Counted from the first letter of the stretch, positions 1 to 8,303 are shown. The stretch: 9,350 bases of DNA from Planctomycetota bacterium (GCA_029210225.1 JARGOJ010000280.1:1-9350); one strand, 5' to 3'. Notes: generated from the letters alone by a model not told the origin. Made by a program: numbers and translations.

Positions 1-1
1 C

Positions 2-2458
2 ATTCTCAGAGAGAGTAAGACTTACAAAACTCTCCAGGAATACCGCGGCAAGGCTCTGATTAATCTTGCCAAGACCCTCGACCAAACCCAAATCAACCGA
101 ACAGAGCTTCAGTCATTGCTTACCCGGCTCAAAGAATTCCAAGAACCCAAATTTGAAAAACAGCGCTTATTCCAAATCGCCCGCCTTGAATACCGCCTCG
201 GACGTTATGAGCAAGCGCGTCGTGCGCTTATGGGCTGGCGCAAATATGGGGCACTCACAGCGGAAGCCGAATTATTTTTAGGAGAGCTCTACGTCGCCGA
301 GGGCTCTCTGGTTCCAGCCCTTCAATCCTTCGAGAGAGTGCTTCGAAAAGATCCAAAGAACACCCAGGCCTTCCTAAATCGTCAGTCTATCCAGATTCAA
401 TTAAAGCACGATTTAGAGGCCTCTCTGGGTCGCTTGATGTCCGCCTCGAAGACATCCCCTGAAGCCATGGGAAGACTGATTTCCGCCTATCTCCATCAAT
501 CCAACCATCGATTTGCCGACGGTCTCAGCCTCGCCAAAAACCAATGGAAGAAGGACAAAACTAGAACTCACATCGCCGAGAAAATAGTCGAGAGCTATCT
601 CTTTCACAGTCGCCCGATTGACGCCCTAGAGATCATCAAAGAGCTTCGCGGTCGAAGCCCAAAAGACAGTCGGCTCCTCGGCTTTCAAATCCTCGCCGAA
701 TTCCTCCGCAAAGGTGTCATGGACAATTCTGAAGTCCTCAAAGAGCTATTGGAATTGAAGAATGCAAATCAAGAGACTGTCCTAGAAACCCTATGGCTCT
801 TCAATATCGCCGAGCAGCGGCAGAAAAAACAGAAGGCCGAACTTGCTTACGATGTTCTGGGTTACGCAGGAAAAAAAGTCAAAGACGCCTTCCCCCGACG
901 GGTCCTCGCTGAATATCGCCTGGCCAATGTTTTTCTCAGTGAAAGGAAATCAAAAGGCGAAGTCAAGACGGAAGAAACGAAGTTCCCCACTTCCCCTGAC
1001 CATCAAGAAGACCGTTATCAACGAGCTGTCGTCGCTCATTACTTCGCCCGTTGGGGACAACGAGCAAGCGCCGAACAATTGTCTTCACGAATTCTCAAAG
1101 ACAGTCCGAACGACAGCCTCACCGCCTTTAGTAAAGCCCATCTCAGCGAAGACCATGAAGACATTAATCAGGCCTACGAGATTTACATCAATGACCACAA
1201 CCGCGTCGGGACAATTCTCTACAAAAACGCTCGCGCATTGTTTCTAAGATCCTTGCGCCTCAAGCACAAGAATGACTTTCTCCGCGCCTGCGTCCTGCTC
1301 GACTTCGCTCGAAGGCGCGATCCATGGGCCTTGCCGAACTACGAAATGCAAGTTCGCTTCGCCTTTCAGAGTGGCCGCCTTCAACAAGTTGGTCCTCTGG
1401 TCAATCATTGGCTCCGGCTCGCTCCCTACGACCCAAAAGCTCAAATTTACATGGGCCTCTTCTTACTGCGAAAAAAAGACACTCAAGGCGCATCCAAGCT
1501 CATTACCAAAGCCTATAAAACACTGGGCGAGACGCCCTTGAGCTTTCGAGCCCATATTCAATTATTGTTAGCGCAAAATAAGCACGAAACGGCGCTGCTC
1601 CAACTCAATCGGGCCCTTAAGAAGAACCGCTATCAACTCCACCTGCTCCAAGCCCGAGTAATCGCGAGTAAAAAACTCGGCAAGCTTGAAACCATTAAAG
1701 AAGATCAGGAATACATTGATTGCATGGTCGACCCGGAGAAAGCTAGCGGCCTCCTCGATGGCATTGAAGAAATCGTCGCCGACGATTTCGAGAAGGCCGA
1801 AAAGATCGTGAATCACGCCATAGGTCTCCAGCCTTACAACCCCGACTGTCTCCTAAGGCAAGCAGCGGTCTTCAAATCAAAGAAAGGGAAAGGCTACATC
1901 CTCAAAGCTTATCTCAACCTCGGGGACATCTTCCTCCACAACTTTGGCCTCCTCGACGACCCGAAATACGACTTCAAAAATCACATTCGCTATGTCCTGC
2001 CCCCCGATAAGTATTACAAGCAAATGGAGACTTTCCGTAACTCCAATAGACCCCTCACTCCCCGAGAGACCTGGACCACCATTTTGCTTCGCTATATTGA
2101 GGTTATGAATGGCTTTAAAGACCCAAGCAGCATTCGCGATTTACTTCCTTTACTCGACCGGGTCCTTCACGCCTTTCCGGAGAAGCTCTCAGTTCGATTT
2201 ATGCAGGGCTGGGTCCGAGTCCTTGTGGGAGATAACGGCGGCCGGGCGATTTTAGAAGAGTGCCTTAGCTATTGCCCAGACTATGGGCCAGCCCTCTTTG
2301 CCCTGGCCTTCGCAGAAGCTAGAAACTCTCAATCAAAAGCGGCCTTTAGCTACCTTGAGAAGTCATCCCACCGCGCTGAAGTTGCTGAGAAAGCACGACA
2401 CTTCAAAGTCTTTGACTCCATGACAAAAACGGCCCGTTGGAATAAACTGGCTCATTAA
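2..2458 (+). CDS. TPR-repeat protein, paralogue of the downstream kinase's C-terminal half (5' end outside window)
   Basis: The reading frame is open from base 2, so this is the C-terminal 818 residues of a longer protein. The TTG at 116 is in frame but has no reason to be the start, and the coding sequence runs straight through it. The visible part is helical and TPR-like; a clear TPR unit is encoded around 266-364 (pattern A.LFLGELY...G....AL..FERVL..DP). No transmembrane stretch is visible. The last ~430 residues align collinearly by eye with the end of the next gene: a 'FAR..DPW' repeat near 1300, a 'D.M.DP' block near 1713, an 'RVL...YCP' block near 2215-2280, and a final 'FDSM....RWNKL' matching the kinase's 'FDPM....RWKKL'. 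From this paralogy I infer that an N-terminal kinase domain may lie upstream, but none is visible. TPR arrays bind proteins; the partner is unknown. It ends 18 nt before the kinase gene and is probably co-transcribed with it. Confidence 0.88.
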   Translation: MLRESKTYKTLQEYRGKALINLAKTLDQTQINRTELQSLLTRLKEFQEPKFEKQRLFQIARLEYRLGRYEQARRALMGWRKYGALTAEAELFLGELYVAEGSLVPALQSFERVLRKDPKNTQAFLNRQSIQIQLKHDLEASLGRLMSASKTSPEAMGRLISAYLHQSNHRFADGLSLAKNQWKKDKTRTHIAEKIVESYLFHSRPIDALEIIKELRGRSPKDSRLLGFQILAEFLRKGVMDNSEVLKELLELKNANQETVLETLWLFNIAEQRQKKQKAELAYDVLGYAGKKVKDAFPRRVLAEYRLANVFLSERKSKGEVKTEETKFPTSPDHQEDRYQRAVVAHYFARWGQRASAEQLSSRILKDSPNDSLTAFSKAHLSEDHEDINQAYEIYINDHNRVGTILYKNARALFLRSLRLKHKNDFLRACVLLDFARRRDPWALPNYEMQVRFAFQSGRLQQVGPLVNHWLRLAPYDPKAQIYMGLFLLRKKDTQGASKLITKAYKTLGETPLSFRAHIQLLLAQNKHETALLQLNRALKKNRYQLHLLQARVIASKKLGKLETIKEDQEYIDCMVDPEKASGLLDGIEEIVADDFEKAEKIVNHAIGLQPYNPDCLLRQAAVFKSKKGKGYILKAYLNLGDIFLHNFGLLDDPKYDFKNHIRYVLPPDKYYKQMETFRNSNRPLTPRETWTTILLRYIEVMNGFKDPSSIRDLLPLLDRVLHAFPEKLSVRFMQGWVRVLVGDNGGRAILEECLSYCPDYGPALFALAFAEARNSQSKAAFSYLEKSSHRAEVAEKARHFKVFDSMTKTARWNKLAH

Positions 2459-2463
2459 TTATT

Positions 2464-2468
2464 GGAGT
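2464..2468 (+). promoter_or_regulatory. Shine-Dalgarno site for the kinase gene
   Basis: GGAGT lies 8 nt before the ATG at 2477 and just after the stop codon of the upstream gene. It supports this ATG as the start, which also keeps the complete N-terminal helical domain. Confidence 0.7.
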
Positions 2469-2476
2469 AACCGTCT

Positions 2477-5400
2477 ATGAATAGCCACAGCCCTAACCAA
2501 AGAGACCAGCAGTTTCTCTCATGGGCTGTTCAAACAGGCGCCCTGACCCCTGATTACGCTCGACAAATACTCAATCATCGCCTGACACAATCAGGCTCGT
2601 CGTCCCACGTCCCCATCGAACATTTCCTCATCCAACAACAAATCCTCAACCAATCCCAAATCCAATATCTCGTCAATCTCGCCGCTCAACATCGCAGCTC
2701 CGCCTCCGGCTCCGCATCCCAAAATCTCATCCCAAGCGGCTCCCAAGGAGGGAGCCACCTGAGCAATTCGAAAGACAGCCACCAAAGTCGCATGAAGAAA
2801 GCCCTCGCCAAGGGCTCTGGAGGCCTCGAAGCCGACTCCACCCTCGCCGGCTACACCATAGTTGAAGAAATCGCCCGAGGCGGTATGGGCGCCGTCTATC
2901 GCGCTCAGAGACCTGGGGAAGGCATGGTCGCTCTCAAGGTCATGCTCGCCGGAGAGAACGTCGAAGAGCGTCAACTCACCCGCTTTCAACGGGAAATTGA
3001 AGCCCACAAAGAGCTTGACCACCCCCACATCATCAAGCTCCTCGACTCCGGCCAAGAAGGCAAGCGCCTCTACTACACCATGGAGCTTGTTGAAGGCGGC
3101 TCTCTCGCCTCTGTCATCCACAACCCCGATTACGAAATTCAGGATAAGGTCGAGCTGCTCTCCCTGGTCGCTCGCGCCGTCGGATTTGCCCATGGACACG
3201 GCCTCTTTCACCGCGACCTCAAGCCCGACAACATCCTCCTCACTAAAGACGGCGAACCTAAAATCACTGACTTTGGTTTGGCCAAATCACTCTTAACCAA
3301 GAGTGATTTAACAAAGACAGGATCCACCGTTGGAACCCCGGGCTATATGGCCCCGGAGCAGGTGCGAGGAGAAACAAAAACCACGGATCAGCGCTGCGAT
3401 GTTTGGGCCCTTGGAGTCATTCTTTATCAATTAATCTCGGGAGAGATGCCCTTCAAAGGAGTGAATGTTCCGCAGCTCTATGAGGCGATTCAAAACAGTG
3501 AGCCTCAGCCAATCACCGTTGCGTCTAAACAATTAAAGACGGGACTGATGCTCGTCATTCGGCGCTGCTTAGAAAAAGAGGCCGAGAACCGTTACAAGAC
3601 AGGTCTTGAGCTCGCGAAAGACCTGGAAACCTGGCTCAAAGAGGGTCATGTTTCCGTGGACGGTCAGAGCCAGGCTTCGCGCCTCGCTCGGGGCTTAAAA
3701 AAGGGCAAGCTGTCGATTGTTGGCCCTGTCATGCTGGTCTTACTGCTGATCCTCGGCGTCCCTGGGGGCTATTTCTTTTACCAGGCTCAACAAAAAGAAG
3801 CGGCCATTCAGCAACGCAAGAAGGCGATTGAACAGGTCCGCAAGCGTCTTAAGAAATCCATTTCTCTCGCTCGGGATAAGGTTCAGCAGGGGGAAGAGAG
3901 CGAGGGGCAATCGGACTATGGAGGGTCTCGGGAAGCCTTCGCCGCGGCTTATGACTCTCTCAGTCGAACTCGCCAGAAGGCCATGCGCCTTGAGACAGCG
4001 GACCTTGAAACATTAACGCAGACAAAGAACTGGCGGTCCTTTACTGAATTGGAAGGAAAGAGCCTCATTGGTCTGGCGCGGTCCTGGCGTAGCTCTGCTA
4101 AGACCCTCAGCCAATTTAATAAGGCCCGAGAATTCTTGGACGAGGCAAAGAAGATACCTAGCCTTTCTCAGGAGCTGCAAGATCAGCGATTGATTGAGCA
4201 GGTCACTCTCGATCAGCGGAGCGGGCGCTGGGCCCAATCACTTCGAGACATTGAGCAATTCTTACAGAAGAGAAAGAGCCCCGCTCCAGCGGAATTGCTC
4301 GCCTTAATGGCGTCCTTGAACTTGGATTTGAAGCGCCCGGACAAAGCACTGCAAAACCTTCAGACACTCGACTCAAAAAATCCAGTTTATCAATCCCTCA
4401 AAGCGAGGACCCTGACTCAAAAGCAAGACTGGAAACGCGCCAACGCGCTGTATTCAAAGCTCGCGCCGAAGAACAGTAGCCCCTATTATCGTGCTCGGAT
4501 TCAATTCGAGTTACTGAGCCCAAGACGCGCCGATGGAATAAACAGGGCGCTGGCGCAACTGGCTCAATTCCCCAAGTCTCAAAGCACCCGGGCGGACTTC
4601 ATCCTCGCCCAACTGCGCTTGGGACAAGCTGAAGAAGGGAACAGCCAGCAAGACCGCCTGCCGAAGGACTTTTCTAAGACAAGCGCAGGGCTTTTAATTC
4701 AATCATGGCAGGCCCTATTAAAATCTCCCACAACGAGCCCTGAATTCTTCAGACAAGCTCGGGAGTCTCTCTCTGATATTGACTTCCAAAGCTACGCCCA
4801 GTTCTATCGTTTGGGATCGCTGTTTGGAGGAGATCGCGGCCACGCTTTTGAACCACTAACGGATGAAGAAAAGCTCATTGATCCTCTACTTCGTCACGAA
4901 GCGGAGTCGTGGCTCGCTTTGGAAATGCGTGAGTTCGGGAAAGGCGAGAGCAATCAAGAATCTAGGCATTGCGCCGATCTAACTCGCCTCGCCCAAAGCC
5001 AGGGCCAGAATCCGAATCTGCAATCTATTTTCCTCGTCCACAACGCCATTCATGATCAGGGAGATTGGAGCAAGTATGAGGCAGCCATCAGGGAGAGCCC
5101 TTGGGATATCCTCTTGCATTACATTCCTCTGCTGAGTCGCAAACAAGGCGACTTCGTGAGTTCCCACAAAAAAACGGAGCGCGAGCTTCAAAGCCTTGGA
5201 CAGTCTTTCTCACGCAGGGCTCAGTGGTTGCTTGAATTGTATCGACGTTACAAAAAGCCGGAGGATTTAAAGAATGCACTCGCGCTCTTCGCTCACGCTC
5301 GGAAGCTCGAGCCTTGGCTGCTGGATCCGTGGGTATTAGCCATTCGCGCGCTACGACGCCAAAAACAATTCAATGATGCCCTGGCGCTGGCGACCGAAGC

Positions 5401-6457
5401 AAAGCGGCTCTTCCCTGATGTCCCCGATGTTGTCTCCCTTTGGATTCTCACCAGGGCGGACATGGGACAATCTTCGGATGACCGAACTCTGGCGCGGGAG
5501 AATCTCAGCAGAGACACGAGCAGTGCATTTAGTTTATTGGCATACGCTCGGACGCTCAAAGACAAAAGGCAGGATAAAGAGGCCCTCAGTCAACTATCAG
5601 CCCTCCTAACAAGCTCTCCTCAATTCATTGAAGCGAGACGCTTAGAGATTGACATACTCCAAAGATTGAAGAAAACAGCTGAGTGGCGAAAGAAGAAGCA
5701 ATTCCTGAACGACATGCTCGACCCCAAGCAGACCCGCGTTGATGACCTCTGTGACGCCTCCGAGGACTTTCGAATTTCAGACATAAAGAGGAGCTTTCGA
5801 CTCATTGATGAAGCTTACCGTCTCAATCCGGAGTCCCCTGAAGTCTATTCTGCATACTGCCAGGCGCGGCTGGTCAATCGAACACCGGAGAGCACTTGGA
5901 AGGCCCTCTGCGAGTATGGCTGGGCCTTCTTTATGGACGTCAACTTCTTTGACAATCGCAACAATGCTCCAAAGGCTTGGAAGTCCCTCGCTGACACCAA
6001 GAGCATGGCGCAAAAGATTGAGGATAAATACAATCGGGGTGAGTTGGTCAGTACTGAGGAGATTTGGTTTGTGGGATTTAGTCGTTTTCTAGTTTTGGAA
6101 AATGCCCAGGGACCCGGGGATAAACTTCAGCAGATTCTCAATTGGTTTGAGCGCGCCTTTCAGCGACAACCATACAATTTCACAGCCCGTGCGCTGCGCG
6201 GCTATCTCCGCGTCTTGACCCGGCACCCAGGGGCTGAGAGTGATTTGAAGCTCTCTGTTCGTTACTGCCCGAATAGCGCCTGGGTTCGCCTGGGCTCGGC
6301 GCTTTATTGTGCTCAGAGAAAAGAATGGCAGAGGGCCTTCGATCACTTGGAGTTCATTCAAGGAAAAAAGGGTCAAGGCTATCTTCATTTGTATCTCGGT
6401 TCATTCCGCGAATTTGACCCAATGAGAAAAATGAAGCGCTGGAAGAAGCTCAAGTAA
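2477..6457 (+). CDS. Transmembrane Hanks-type Ser/Thr protein kinase with large TPR C-terminal region
   Basis: The protein has 1326 residues and phosphorylates Ser/Thr on protein targets, by family membership. Order of parts: an N-terminal helical domain (about 8-72), a Ser/Gly-rich linker (73-120), the kinase (about 126-388), one transmembrane helix (about 412-436), a charged probable coiled coil (438-475), then TPR-like helical repeats to the end. All catalytic elements are present: glycine loop RGGMGAVY (134-141), ATP lysine K154 in ALKV, helix-C glutamate E173, HRDLKPDN (245-252), DFG (265-267) and GTPGYMAPE (286-294). It is therefore an RD-type kinase likely activated by phosphorylation in the loop, with T281, S283, T284 and T287 as candidates. 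By analogy with PknB/PrkC-like kinases, the TPR part would lie outside the cytoplasm and sense ligands or envelope proteins; that topology is inferred. The C-terminal ~430 residues are paralogous to the upstream gene. Start: ATG 2477 with GGAGT. Codon usage changes sharply near base 3270. The kinase call is very safe; substrate and signal are unknown. Confidence 0.96.
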   Translation: MNSHSPNQRDQQFLSWAVQTGALTPDYARQILNHRLTQSGSSSHVPIEHFLIQQQILNQSQIQYLVNLAAQHRSSASGSASQNLIPSGSQGGSHLSNSKDSHQSRMKKALAKGSGGLEADSTLAGYTIVEEIARGGMGAVYRAQRPGEGMVALKVMLAGENVEERQLTRFQREIEAHKELDHPHIIKLLDSGQEGKRLYYTMELVEGGSLASVIHNPDYEIQDKVELLSLVARAVGFAHGHGLFHRDLKPDNILLTKDGEPKITDFGLAKSLLTKSDLTKTGSTVGTPGYMAPEQVRGETKTTDQRCDVWALGVILYQLISGEMPFKGVNVPQLYEAIQNSEPQPITVASKQLKTGLMLVIRRCLEKEAENRYKTGLELAKDLETWLKEGHVSVDGQSQASRLARGLKKGKLSIVGPVMLVLLLILGVPGGYFFYQAQQKEAAIQQRKKAIEQVRKRLKKSISLARDKVQQGEESEGQSDYGGSREAFAAAYDSLSRTRQKAMRLETADLETLTQTKNWRSFTELEGKSLIGLARSWRSSAKTLSQFNKAREFLDEAKKIPSLSQELQDQRLIEQVTLDQRSGRWAQSLRDIEQFLQKRKSPAPAELLALMASLNLDLKRPDKALQNLQTLDSKNPVYQSLKARTLTQKQDWKRANALYSKLAPKNSSPYYRARIQFELLSPRRADGINRALAQLAQFPKSQSTRADFILAQLRLGQAEEGNSQQDRLPKDFSKTSAGLLIQSWQALLKSPTTSPEFFRQARESLSDIDFQSYAQFYRLGSLFGGDRGHAFEPLTDEEKLIDPLLRHEAESWLALEMREFGKGESNQESRHCADLTRLAQSQGQNPNLQSIFLVHNAIHDQGDWSKYEAAIRESPWDILLHYIPLLSRKQGDFVSSHKKTERELQSLGQSFSRRAQWLLELYRRYKKPEDLKNALALFAHARKLEPWLLDPWVLAIRALRRQKQFNDALALATEAKRLFPDVPDVVSLWILTRADMGQSSDDRTLARENLSRDTSSAFSLLAYARTLKDKRQDKEALSQLSALLTSSPQFIEARRLEIDILQRLKKTAEWRKKKQFLNDMLDPKQTRVDDLCDASEDFRISDIKRSFRLIDEAYRLNPESPEVYSAYCQARLVNRTPESTWKALCEYGWAFFMDVNFFDNRNNAPKAWKSLADTKSMAQKIEDKYNRGELVSTEEIWFVGFSRFLVLENAQGPGDKLQQILNWFERAFQRQPYNFTARALRGYLRVLTRHPGAESDLKLSVRYCPNSAWVRLGSALYCAQRKEWQRAFDHLEFIQGKKGQGYLHLYLGSFREFDPMRKMKRWKKLK
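3284..3309. repeat. Perfect 11-bp inverted repeat with 4-nt loop inside the kinase gene
   Basis: The left arm AAATCACTCTT (3284-3294) and right arm AAGAGTGATTT (3299-3309) are exact reverse complements, separated by AACC. It encodes residues 270-278 of the kinase, just after the DFG motif. No T-tract follows, so it does not look like a terminator. It may affect mRNA structure, or be a by-product of the internal Lys-Ser/Leu-Thr-Lys wording of the activation loop. The hairpin is seen directly; any function is unproven. Confidence 0.75.
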
Positions 6458-7167
6458 TGGTGAAAGACAGCACCAAACCTCGAGCCTTAGCACAGCAGAT
6501 TCACGAGGCCCTTAAGGCGCGAGGATCAGGTTCCAGGCAAGGACATCGCCCAAGCGCTCAATCGGACTTTGGGGTCTACCGAGACGACTTCCAGGCCGTG
6601 CTCCGCCAGTTTAAGAAGCCATTAAAAAACGAAGATCCTGACTTTCTCTATCGACTCTCCGACGATCTTGTTTCCTTGGAGAACACGGAGTGTCGTCGAA
6701 TGGCTTACGAGCTGCTCTACGGGCTTCCCCATAGCTTTCAATCATTGAATAAAGCGCGAGTTGAATTCCTCGGACGAGGTTTAGACAACTGGGCCTGTGT
6801 TGACAATTTCTCTCTCAATATTGCGGGGCCAGCTTGGCGAAGAGGGAGCTTGGAGGATAAGACCCTTGTGAGTTGGAGTCAGTCAGACGATCAATGGTGG
6901 CGCCGGGCAGCGGTGGTGGCGACCATCCCATTGAACTTAAAATCCCGGGGTGGAACTGGGGATGTAGCAAGGACCTTGTTGATTTGTGAAAAAGTCGTTG
7001 AAGACAAGAGTCTGATGGTCCAAAAAGCGTTAAGCTGGGCCCTGAGAGCCCTTGTTCCTATCCAGCGGGCTTCGGTCGAAGACGTGTTAAAGCGCTATGA
7101 ATCAAAGTTGACGGCCCTGGTCAAACGAGAGCTCAAGAAGAAGCTTAGGACAGGTAAAAAACAGTAG
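6457..7167 (+). CDS. AlkD-like HEAT-repeat protein, DNA alkylation repair family
   Basis: The protein has 236 residues, the usual size for the AlkD/DNA_alkylation family (Pfam PF08713). These are all-helical HEAT-like proteins; characterised members such as Bacillus cereus AlkD excise alkylated purines such as 3- and 7-methyl bases. Family hallmarks visible here are LDNWACVD (109-116), giving W112 and D116, which correspond to the aromatic residue and catalytic Asp of AlkD; the WWRRAAVV block (147-154), with R149/R150 for the AlkD active-site Arg; and an MVQKALSWALR block (187-197), with W194 for the second aromatic. The C-terminal tail is very basic, as expected for DNA contact. The protein has no signal peptide and should be cytoplasmic. 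The ATG shares one base with the kinase stop (TAATG) and has no strong Shine-Dalgarno of its own, so translation is probably coupled to the kinase. The family call is strong from motifs; glycosylase activity is inferred, since several AlkD relatives have other or unknown substrates. Confidence 0.85.
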   Translation: MVKDSTKPRALAQQIHEALKARGSGSRQGHRPSAQSDFGVYRDDFQAVLRQFKKPLKNEDPDFLYRLSDDLVSLENTECRRMAYELLYGLPHSFQSLNKARVEFLGRGLDNWACVDNFSLNIAGPAWRRGSLEDKTLVSWSQSDDQWWRRAAVVATIPLNLKSRGGTGDVARTLLICEKVVEDKSLMVQKALSWALRALVPIQRASVEDVLKRYESKLTALVKRELKKKLRTGKKQ

Positions 7168-7168
7168 T

Positions 7169-8233
7169 ATGAAACAGATAAGAGCCTTACCATTTCTCCT
7201 ATTGATTGCACTAAGCTTGTTAAGCTCTGGATGCCGCATGGGATACTACTTAAAAGCGGGCTATGGTCAGGCGAAGATTGTCTTTGGCAAGCAGGACATC
7301 GCGACGGTCTTAGAAGACCCCAAGCTCGATCCGGAGCGCCGGAGGAAGCTCTTGCTCGTCGAAGAGATTCGGCAGTTCGCGTTTAATGAAGTGGGACTGA
7401 CTGAGAATGACAATTACACGACTTTTTACGACTTAAAAGGCAAGCCCATTACCTATACGGTTGTGGCGTGTCGCAAGGATTCCCTCGACCCGTATATCTG
7501 GTCTTTCCCCATCGTCGGTGATCTTCCCTATATTGGTTTTTTCGACCCGAAGGATGCCAAGGAAGAGGCTTTGCGTCTTAAAAAGGAGGGCTATGATGTT
7601 GTGGTTTGGCCTGCTTCGGCCTATAGCACCCTCGGCTGGTTCTCCGACCCGGTGCTTTCGAACATGTTGGACTATAGCGATGTAGACCTCGTCGATGTGC
7701 TGCTTCACGAGCAAACCCACGTGACGGTCTATATTGAGAACGACATCACCTTCAATGAGAACCTCGCGACTTTTGTCGGCTACGCTGGAAGCCTTGAATT
7801 CTTTAAGCAGCGCGGAGATAGCAAAAATCTCAAGGCGGCGATGGATCAGAAGCACGACAAGATCATTGTCGGTCAGTTCACGGAGCAATTAGTCAATGAG
7901 ATTAAAGCGCTGTATAAGAAAGACATGACCTTTGACAAGAAATTGATTGAGCGAGAGAAAGTCTTTGCTCGGGCGCGGCTGCGCTTTCGTAAAACGACCA
8001 TGCGAAAATTGAAAACAAAGAACTTCGATTATTTAGGTTCCCGGCAGTATAACAATGCCATTCTTTCGACCATGTCCATTTACAATAAAGAGATCGACAA
8101 CTTCGAGGCCCTTTACAAGACCTGCGGCAGTGATATTCGGAAGACCGTTCTGGCGCTAAAAGAGATTTCAAAGGCGCCCGATCCGAAAGCGGCGATCAAG
8201 CAAATGGTCGAGGACGCCAAGCCCTATCCGTGA
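7169..8233 (+). CDS. Lipoprotein zinc metallopeptidase, putative aminopeptidase family (Aminopep, PF10023)
   Basis: The protein has 354 residues. It begins with a short basic stretch, a hydrophobic core and a lipobox LSSGC with C22 as the predicted lipidated cysteine, so it should be anchored in the cell envelope. The following region matches what I recall of the Aminopep family: a GYGQ segment near 31-34, a SFPIVGDLPY block (112-121), AYSTLGWFSDP (151-161), then HEQTH (180-184) and FNENLAT (195-201). HEXXH supplies two zinc ligands and the general base; E197 in NENLA fits the third ligand of gluzincins. The family usually has HELAH, so Gln-Thr in the middle is a variation that leaves both His and the Glu intact. 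The C-terminal ~130 residues are helical and Lys-rich. The ATG lies 1 nt after the AlkD-like stop, so it is almost certainly in the same operon. Substrates are not established even for the family; peptidase activity is inferred from the motifs. Confidence 0.88.
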   Translation: MKQIRALPFLLLIALSLLSSGCRMGYYLKAGYGQAKIVFGKQDIATVLEDPKLDPERRRKLLLVEEIRQFAFNEVGLTENDNYTTFYDLKGKPITYTVVACRKDSLDPYIWSFPIVGDLPYIGFFDPKDAKEEALRLKKEGYDVVVWPASAYSTLGWFSDPVLSNMLDYSDVDLVDVLLHEQTHVTVYIENDITFNENLATFVGYAGSLEFFKQRGDSKNLKAAMDQKHDKIIVGQFTEQLVNEIKALYKKDMTFDKKLIEREKVFARARLRFRKTTMRKLKTKNFDYLGSRQYNNAILSTMSIYNKEIDNFEALYKTCGSDIRKTVLALKEISKAPDPKAAIKQMVEDAKPYP

Positions 8234-8303
8234 GAGATGAGCTCAAGAAACCTAAATTGCTAGAAAAAGAAGCTCTTAGACCACTAGATTAAGGGTAAAG
8301 CAC

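Noticed and set aside
116..118. TTG at 116 as the start of the first gene
   Set aside because: The same frame is open back to base 2, the 38 upstream codons look like the same protein, and no Shine-Dalgarno precedes the TTG. The gene is simply cut by the window edge.
2591..3211. 206-codon open frame on the minus strand inside the kinase gene
   Set aside because: It lies opposite a highly conserved kinase region and is explained by the C-rich codon choice there, which removes stops on the other strand. Its protein resembles no family.
7433..7888. 151-codon open frame on the minus strand inside the aminopeptidase gene
   Set aside because: It is the antisense shadow of the conserved metallopeptidase region; it has no homology pattern and no ribosome site supports it.
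7129..8249. Repeated GAGCTCAAGAA at 7129-7139 and just after the aminopeptidase stop (8239-8249), as possible attachment-site repeats
   Set aside because: An 11-base match made of common Glu-Leu-Lys codon wording in one copy is expected by chance, and no integrase or other element ends accompany it.
8230..8292. 20-codon GTG frame overlapping the aminopeptidase stop
   Set aside because: It is too short, has no clear ribosome site and no similarity that I can see; the overlap is probably chance.
8234..8303. Rho-independent terminator after the aminopeptidase gene
   Set aside because: Only short, imperfect self-complementary bits around the GAGCTC and AGCTC words are present, with no stable GC-rich stem and no T-run.
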